Source of the DNA: CAYJPV01 sp964372095
GTDB lineage: Bacteria > Acidobacteriota > Vicinamibacteria > Vicinamibacterales > JAKQTR01
Assembly (NCBI GenBank): GCA_964372095.1
Contig: CAYJPV010000020.1
Location: forward strand, 39,776-103,775
Direction of reading: 5' to 3'
Length of the DNA stretch: 64,000 nt
Position 1 is the stretch's first letter; each line of letters opens with the position of its first letter. This document shows, in pieces, positions 59,680 through 64,000 of the stretch. Both the position numbers and the translations under genes were made by a program. The notes under the pieces are model-generated. The model saw nothing but the letters and a program-made list of their open reading frames with translations. It was not told where the DNA came from and made no database searches.

Positions 59680-60756
59680 ATGATACCGCTTGTGAGCCGG
59701 CTCCGTCCGTTTCCGCTCGCGAACCCGTTCACGGCCGGCATGGCTGCGGTCGCGCTTGCCGCGGTGGCCACAGCCGGACTCCCGGCCGCCCGGCGCGTCG
59801 AGGTGCTCACCTCGGTGGGGGGCCTGCCTCCCCATATCGTCGGCCTGTTTCGCGAGGCCGCCGGGTTCCAGCAGACGACGTCCGGGCAGTATTTCGTCTT
59901 CGACCGGCGGTCGCACGCCGTCTTCGGCGTCGATGAGGCCATGACAACGGCGTGGAAGCTGGTCGACATCGGGCAGGAGACCGGCCGCGTGCTCGATCCC
60001 ACCGCCTTCGACGCCGAGCCCGCAGGGACCTTTGTCGTGGCCGATGCGCCGGGCCGGGCGGAACGGGTGCAGATCTTCGAGAAAGGAGGCCGGCAACTGG
60101 GCGGGTTCACCCTGCCCGGACGGGCCGAGCCGCGCGTGACCCTTGGCAGCCTCGTCCTCAGCGGAGTCGGTTCGCTGCAGTACACGGGGCGCTCCGTGCT
60201 GATGAGCCAGCCCGAGACCGGCTGGCTCATGACGGAGTACGGCCTGCGGGGCACACCAACCCGGTCCATCGGCGCCCTGAGACGGACGGGGCACGAGGCG
60301 GATCAGGCTCTGCACCTGGCGCTCAACGCAGGGATCCCGATCATCAATCCGCGGGGCGGCTTCTATTTCGTGTTCCACGCCGGCGTTCCGATGTTCCGCA
60401 AGTACGACGCGGCGGGCACGCTGCTCTTCGAGCGGCACATCGAAGGCCCTGAGGTGGATCCGCTTGTCCGGAGCCTGCCAACGGTGTGGCCGCGCCGCCA
60501 GGGTGGCGATGGCAACGTGCCTCTGGTGGCACCTCTCATCCGCACCGCCGCCGTGGACCCGGCCGGAGACCTGTGGATCACGTTCCTGATCCCCTACACG
60601 TACGTCTACGATGCCGACGGGGAGAAGGCACGGGTGGTGCAGTTCAGGGGCGCGGGGATTCTGCAGCCGACCAGCCTGTACTTCGCCGGTCCAAATCGCC
60701 TGCTGATCACGCCGGGATGCTACGAGTTCCGGGTCAGGCCGGGGGCTGGGGGCTAG
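59680..60756 (+). CDS. Secreted protein of unknown function, beta-propeller-like
   Basis: Product of 358 residues. An N-terminal hydrophobic segment (about residues 15-36) looks like a signal peptide or anchor. The rest is beta-rich with repeated four-strand-like units (QYFVFDRRSHAVFGVD, TFVVADAPGRAERVQIFE, FYFVFHAGVPMFRKYD, LWITFLIPYTYVYDADG). They recall NHL or 6-bladed propeller proteins, but the family is not recognised. A TATGAT overlaps the ATG, so a leaderless start at the GTG at 59692 is also possible. The last codons and the TAG stop are inside a heptamer array. Confidence 0.7.
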   Translation: MIPLVSRLRPFPLANPFTAGMAAVALAAVATAGLPAARRVEVLTSVGGLPPHIVGLFREAAGFQQTTSGQYFVFDRRSHAVFGVDEAMTTAWKLVDIGQETGRVLDPTAFDAEPAGTFVVADAPGRAERVQIFEKGGRQLGGFTLPGRAEPRVTLGSLVLSGVGSLQYTGRSVLMSQPETGWLMTEYGLRGTPTRSIGALRRTGHEADQALHLALNAGIPIINPRGGFYFVFHAGVPMFRKYDAAGTLLFERHIEGPEVDPLVRSLPTVWPRRQGGDGNVPLVAPLIRTAAVDPAGDLWITFLIPYTYVYDADGEKARVVQFRGAGILQPTSLYFAGPNRLLITPGCYEFRVRPGAGG

Positions 60757-60841
60757 AGGCTAGAGGCTAGAGGCTAGAGGCTAGGGAAATCGCCCCATGC
60801 CCCATGCCCCAAGTCCCTTGCCCCTTGTCCCTAGTCCCTAC
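60741..60841. repeat. Two heptanucleotide arrays between convergent genes
   Basis: First array (60741-60789): two GGGGGCT, four AGAGGCT and one AGGGAAA. After three bases, a second array (60793-60841): two CCCCATG, CCCCAAG, TCCCTTG, CCCCTTG, TCCCTAG and TCCCTAC. The first supplies the TAG stop of the plus-strand gene ending at 60756. The second supplies the TAG stop of the minus-strand gene ending at 60838. Confidence 0.9.
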
Positions 60842-61746
60842 TCCTCCGCGGGCGGATCCATGCGTGCGGGCGTCATCGCGCGCGTGAGGGCCACACCACC
60901 CAGGATGGCGACGGCGCCGAGCAGCTTGCCGCCCGAGAGGGGTTCGTCCAGGAACACCGCCGCCGAGGCCAGGGCGACGAGCGGAATCAGATTGGACCAC
61001 GCGGACGTCCGCACATTGCCCATCCGCTGCACCGACGTGTACCAGATCACGTAGGCGACGTTCAGGGACAGCAACGACGAGTACGCCAGCCCCATCCAGA
61101 CGCCTGCGCTGAGGTTCCGCCAGGAGGTGGCCGCCATGTCGGCGGCGGCGAACGGCACGTACATCACCGTACCCAGCGCCATCGTCAAGCCGGTCACGAC
61201 GAGCGGCGACATACGGGCCAGCAGCGCGCGTGACCCGACGGTGTAGACCGCCCAGCAGGCGACAGCGCCCAGCGTCAGCGCGTCGCCCAGAAGGTGGGCG
61301 CCGCCGAATCCCACGCTCGATCCCACCACGAGATAGATGCCCAGGCCGGACAAGGCGACGCCGAACCACTGGGCGCGCGATACGCGCTCATGGCCGACCC
61401 ACGCGCTGGCCAGGGACACCGCGATTGGGGAACAACCCACCAGCAGTGAACTGTTGGCGACGGTGGTCCGGGACAGCCCGCCCATGAACAGCAACTGGTA
61501 GGCCGCGTGGCCGACCGCGCCCAGCGCCGCCAGCTGGAGCCAGTCGCTCCGGGTCAGCCTGGGCAGACCCTGACGCACGAAGATGGCAACGAACAGCCCT
61601 GAGGCGAGCAGGAGGCGAGCCGCATTGAAGGCGAGATACGGAAGTTCCCGGAACGCAGCCTTGACGACGGTGTAGTTCGCGCCCCAGATAAGGATCATCA
61701 GGAGCAGCAGACCGTCGAACGCGGAGAACGGGACCCGTCGGCGCAC
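60838..61746 (-). CDS. EamA/DMT-family transporter
   Basis: Membrane protein of 302 residues with ten hydrophobic helices arranged as two EamA repeats. The first begins AFDGLLLLMILIWGANYTVVKAAF; the second begins near LLGDALTLGAVACWAVYTVGSRALL. Members move amino acids, nucleosides or other metabolites; the substrate is not predictable. I place the start at the GTG at 61746; an upstream extension to 61788 would run through the hairpin after atpE. The last codon and stop lie in a heptamer array. It shares the strand of the F0 genes but is probably a separate unit. Confidence 0.82.
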   Translation of the reverse strand: MRRRVPFSAFDGLLLLMILIWGANYTVVKAAFRELPYLAFNAARLLLASGLFVAIFVRQGLPRLTRSDWLQLAALGAVGHAAYQLLFMGGLSRTTVANSSLLVGCSPIAVSLASAWVGHERVSRAQWFGVALSGLGIYLVVGSSVGFGGAHLLGDALTLGAVACWAVYTVGSRALLARMSPLVVTGLTMALGTVMYVPFAAADMAATSWRNLSAGVWMGLAYSSLLSLNVAYVIWYTSVQRMGNVRTSAWSNLIPLVALASAAVFLDEPLSGGKLLGAVAILGGVALTRAMTPARMDPPAEE

Positions 61747-61767
61747 GTGTTCCAGATGAAGACACAG

Positions 61768-61797
61768 CCGGGCAGGGAGCGGGAGCACCCTGCCCGG
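61768..61797 (-). terminator. Hairpin after atpE, possible terminator
   Basis: Perfect 10-bp arms CCGGGCAGGG and CCCTGCCCGG with a 10-base loop lie 21 bases beyond the atpE stop. On the minus strand it is followed by CTGTGTCTTC, a weak T-containing tail. It may stop or attenuate transcription from the F0 genes before the transporter. Confidence 0.55.
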
Positions 61798-61818
61798 AGT
61801 GACTTCGAACCGAGGAGC

Positions 61819-62163
61819 CTACGCGGCGAACGGCTTGATGAAGAACAGGATCAGCGAAATCAGCAGCACGTAGATCACGAGGGACTCGATCAGGACGAGG
61901 CCCAGGATCAGGTTGCCACGGATGTCGTTGGCGGCCGCGGGATTCCTGGCGATTCCCTCGACAGCGGCGCTCAGGCCCTTGGCCTGCGACAGGGCGCCGA
62001 ACGACGCCGCGATCGCCAGGGCGAAGCCGGCGGTGATGATCGACCAGCGGACGATCTCCACGTTGGCCGACGCCGCGGCAGCGGCTTCCTGGGCGTAGAC
62101 CGGGCTGGCAACGCCGAGGGCCAGAACGGACAGCATCATGACAAAGGCGAAACGGTTCTTCAC
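61819..62163 (-). CDS. atpE: ATP synthase F0 subunit c
   Basis: Forms the membrane rotor ring of F-type ATP synthase. The 114-residue product has a cleavable signal-like segment (about residues 1-24, ending VYA) and then two membrane helices with the loop ARNPAAANDIRGN. The ion-binding carboxylate is E93 in LIESLVIY. Q60 in helix 1, S94 and Y98 are placed exactly as the sodium-binding residues of Ilyobacter-type rings (Q and E 33 residues apart). The GTG start at 62163 is favoured by GAGGAGG eight bases upstream; the upstream TTG is too close to it. It follows atpB by 54 bases. Confidence 0.93.
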   Translation of the reverse strand: MKNRFAFVMMLSVLALGVASPVYAQEAAAAASANVEIVRWSIITAGFALAIAASFGALSQAKGLSAAVEGIARNPAAANDIRGNLILGLVLIESLVIYVLLISLILFFIKPFAA

Positions 62164-62217
62164 GACCAAGGCCTCCTCGAAGTAGGGAACGTCTTTCCGG
62201 GTTCGGTGCTTACACTC

Positions 62218-63033
62218 TCAGGCCGCCGCGTGCTCGGCGTGCGGCGCCGCCTCGGGCGCGTGCCCGTGTTCGTCTTCGTGTCCGTGGTCCACCGCCACGG
62301 CTCCCCCCAGGTAGATCATCGTCAGCATGACGAAGATAAACGCCTGCAGCGACGACGTAATGACGCCCAGGAACATCATCGGCAGCGGCACGAAGAACGG
62401 CACGATACTGAACAGGATCAGGATGACCAGCTCTTCACCGAAGATGTTGCCGAAGAGTCGCAGGGACAGCGACAACACTCGGGAGAAATGGCTGATGATC
62501 TCGATGGGCAGCATGATGGGCGCGATGAAGAGCGGCGCGCCCGGCGGCGCGGCGAAGTGCTTCAGGTACGCCCCGACGCCCTGCTCTTTGAAGCCCTGAA
62601 TGTGGTAATACATCCAGACCGTAATCGCGCACCCCAGCGTCACGTTGATGCTGCTGGTGGGTGCCATGAGGCCCGGAATCAGCCCGGCCCAGTTGCCAAG
62701 CAGGATGAACAGTCCGACCGAGCCAACCAGCGGCAGGAAATCCGGCCCTTTGGGACCGATGATATCCGCCAGCATGCCCCGCAGGCCGCCGACGGCGTCT
62801 TCAAACACAATCTGGAGTTTCCCGGGATTGTCGACGCTCAGGCGCGATCGCAGGATGAGGGCAATCACGATGAGGAACGCCACGACCAGGTAGATCATCA
62901 CGATGAAGTCGGGAATGGGCTTGGCGGGGTGCTCGAACTGGTACCCGAGCAATCCGCCGATCCTGACCACAATCGGGCCGAAGATGGCGTTCACCAGCTG
63001 GACGATCCAGAGTTCGTGATGGAGCTTTTCCAT
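62218..63033 (-). CDS. atpB: ATP synthase F0 subunit a
   Basis: Stator channel protein of 271 residues that passes ions to the c ring. About six hydrophobic helices are present. The essential arginine lies in SLSLRLFGNIFGEEL (near residue 198). GNWAGLIPG and LPIEIISHFSR are further family landmarks. The last 25 residues are His/Glu/Ala-rich (VDHGHEDEHGHAPEAAPH) and extend beyond the usual end of the protein. The ATG at 63033 begins MEKLHHELWIVQLVN; the frame runs upstream to 63099 without a better start. Confidence 0.93.
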   Translation of the reverse strand: MEKLHHELWIVQLVNAIFGPIVVRIGGLLGYQFEHPAKPIPDFIVMIYLVVAFLIVIALILRSRLSVDNPGKLQIVFEDAVGGLRGMLADIIGPKGPDFLPLVGSVGLFILLGNWAGLIPGLMAPTSSINVTLGCAITVWMYYHIQGFKEQGVGAYLKHFAAPPGAPLFIAPIMLPIEIISHFSRVLSLSLRLFGNIFGEELVILILFSIVPFFVPLPMMFLGVITSSLQAFIFVMLTMIYLGGAVAVDHGHEDEHGHAPEAAPHAEHAAA

Positions 63034-63179
63034 GGCGTCGACACTACACCCGGGCGCCAGGCGTCTCTGCCTCTGCCCGGTGGTCACCCAAAGGTTCAAG
63101 CATATCGTATGGTCAGGCGGTCAGTAAAGGCCGGGCACGGGGGCCGCAACGCGGTCCGGTCCGGCGTCCGGCGGGCAGG

Positions 63180-63617
63180 TCAGCGCCCGGACTGGGGGCG
63201 TTGCAGCCGCACGGCTTCGGCGGCCAGGGCGATGACGGGCGCCGTGACGCCGGCGAACAGGCCCAGCGGGTGGGCGTGCAGCTTGACCAGCAGCAACCAG
63301 GCCACGACCCCAATCACGGCGTACCGGAGCACAACACGCGTGACCGCCCAGGCGAGGCTGACGGGAGCCCGTGGTGCGGTGGCCGCAACGTCTGGCGTGA
63401 GGCGCTGGACCAGTCCGTCCACCCCGCCCCGAATCGCGCGAAAGCTGTACGCCATCAGCGCGCCGCCGCCAATCACACCAAGGGCGCCGGAGACCTGGCC
63501 GCGCTGGAGGGCCAGTGCCAGCGCGGCCATGGCCACACAGACGATCGCCGCGTCCCGTTCGACGCGCCTCAGTGAGGCGTCCGGTTCCCGGCGAGGGGCT
63601 GTCCGCCGGTCACTCAT
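63180..63617 (-). CDS. ATP synthase subunit I-like membrane protein
   Basis: Protein of 145 residues with four hydrophobic segments (about 25-42, 45-62, 91-110, 116-133) after a basic N-terminus. Position between atpZ and atpB and this topology fit the AtpI/UncI family, which helps assemble the c ring. Sequence similarity is too weak to see directly. It overlaps the atpZ end by eight bases, and 146 bases separate it from atpB. Confidence 0.6.
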   Translation of the reverse strand: MSDRRTAPRREPDASLRRVERDAAIVCVAMAALALALQRGQVSGALGVIGGGALMAYSFRAIRGGVDGLVQRLTPDVAATAPRAPVSLAWAVTRVVLRYAVIGVVAWLLLVKLHAHPLGLFAGVTAPVIALAAEAVRLQRPQSGR

Positions 63618-63903
63618 CGGACGGTCTCATGTCGTCATCCGGCGCGGATGCCGGCGGCGCCACGCGCGGAGCGCTGGGCGGGAACGCCCGGGACACCGTG
63701 CGATAAACGTTGAGGATGCCCGCCGCCAGGCCGAGGAAGAAGAACACGATAAAAAACAGTGGTCCCGTTCCCAGCCAGCCATCGAGTACGCGGCCGCCCC
63801 AGGCGCCGATCACCATCGCGAAGACGAACGACAGCCCCACGGTGCTGATGGCACCGACGCTCCGGATCTGTTCCCCGGTCTGCTTGCTCCTGAAGAAGCT
63901 CAT
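63610..63903 (-). CDS. atpZ: AtpZ-like F0F1-ATPase accessory protein
   Basis: Small membrane protein of 97 residues with two helices (about 18-38 and 47-68). The pattern GLSFVFAMVIGAWGGRVLDGWLGTGPLFFIVFFFLGLAAG is that of the AtpZ/ATPase gene 1 family, which forms a complex with AtpI at the head of atp operons. The C-terminal tail is Pro/Ala/Asp-rich. I choose the ATG at 63903; a GTG at 63909 is in frame. It is the first atp gene in the window, with a heptamer array starting 27 bases upstream. Confidence 0.8.
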   Translation of the reverse strand: MSFFRSKQTGEQIRSVGAISTVGLSFVFAMVIGAWGGRVLDGWLGTGPLFFIVFFFLGLAAGILNVYRTVSRAFPPSAPRVAPPASAPDDDMRPSDE

Positions 63904-63929
63904 GTTCACGCACAGGGTACACCATCACC

Positions 63930-64000
63930 GGGGCATGGGGCATGGGACATGGGGCATGGGGCATGGGTAGGGACAAGGGGCAAGGGACAAGGGACAAGAG
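63930..64000 (+). repeat. Heptanucleotide array, units GGGGCAT and GGGACAA
   Basis: Two GGGGCAT, GGGACAT, two GGGGCAT, a 5-base break GGGTA, then GGGACAA, GGGGCAA and two GGGACAA run to the window edge. The first four runs of guanine are spaced by three bases, so a G-quadruplex is possible. It lies upstream of atpZ. Confidence 0.9.

Overview
The window looks like chromosomal DNA of a GC-rich, meso-diaminopimelate, Gram-negative-type bacterium. My best guess is Acidobacteriota, probably the Vicinamibacteria. The grounds are the very high GC content, an mraZ-led division and wall (dcw) cluster, MurE with the DNPR motif, an F-ATPase operon that starts atpZ-atpI-atpB-atpE without the F1 genes, a fused two-component E1 dehydrogenase, and many intergenic seven-base tandem repeats. 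This placement is inference. I see no phage, insertion sequence, CRISPR array, tRNA or rRNA.

Layout. (1) 1-11,223, minus strand: mraZ-rsmH-ftsL-ftsI-murE-murF-murD-ftsW-murC and the first codons of an ftsQ-like gene. Most junctions are 4-base ATGA overlaps. A clear sigma-70-type promoter and 10-bp-spaced MraZ boxes stand in front. mraY and murG are missing from their usual places. (2) 11,359-12,459: a YchF-type nucleotide-binding protein. (3) 12,514-30,709: the first block of surface-glycan genes, with GT4, GT2, GT9 and GT-B glycosyltransferases, integral-membrane GT-C enzymes, a sugar epimerase/dehydratase, a DegT-type aminotransferase and two radical SAM enzymes. (4) 30,841-33,118: a secreted protein with seven propeller-like motifs, a Thr-Pro linker and nine Cys/Trp repeats, behind a sigma-54-like promoter and closed by a strong terminator. 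(5) 33,200-48,636: the second glycan block, with GT-C enzymes, a HEAT-repeat protein, an FkbM methyltransferase, a Wzx-like flippase, a third radical SAM enzyme, two methyltransferases, a GNAT enzyme, a polysaccharide-deacetylase-like protein and a GT4. (6) 48,679-54,262: YqeY, a candidate small RNA, MurJ, an MFS transporter, a rhomboid protease and a GT87-like membrane protein. (7) 54,255-60,756: an SDR, a cupin, a fused E1 alpha/beta dehydrogenase, an STN-like secreted protein, an epimerase and a secreted protein of unknown function. (8) 60,838-63,903: an EamA transporter and the F0 genes.

How the genes fit together. The dcw genes make and polymerise peptidoglycan, and MurJ flips lipid II from a separate locus. 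The glycan blocks pair five DPM-like GT2 enzymes, which would make polyprenyl-phosphate sugars, with six GT-C membrane enzymes, which would use them. A flippase and modifying enzymes (methyl, acetyl, amino and deacetyl) are also present. No Wzy polymerase, Wzz or export channel was recognised.

The most unusual signals are the following: a roughly 80-base candidate small RNA with an anti-Shine-Dalgarno segment at 49,187-49,270; the secreted repeat protein and its promoter; intergenic arrays that always have a 7-base unit, many with G-quadruplex potential, which repeatedly touch or supply stop codons; and an ATP synthase c subunit carrying residues resembling a sodium-binding site.
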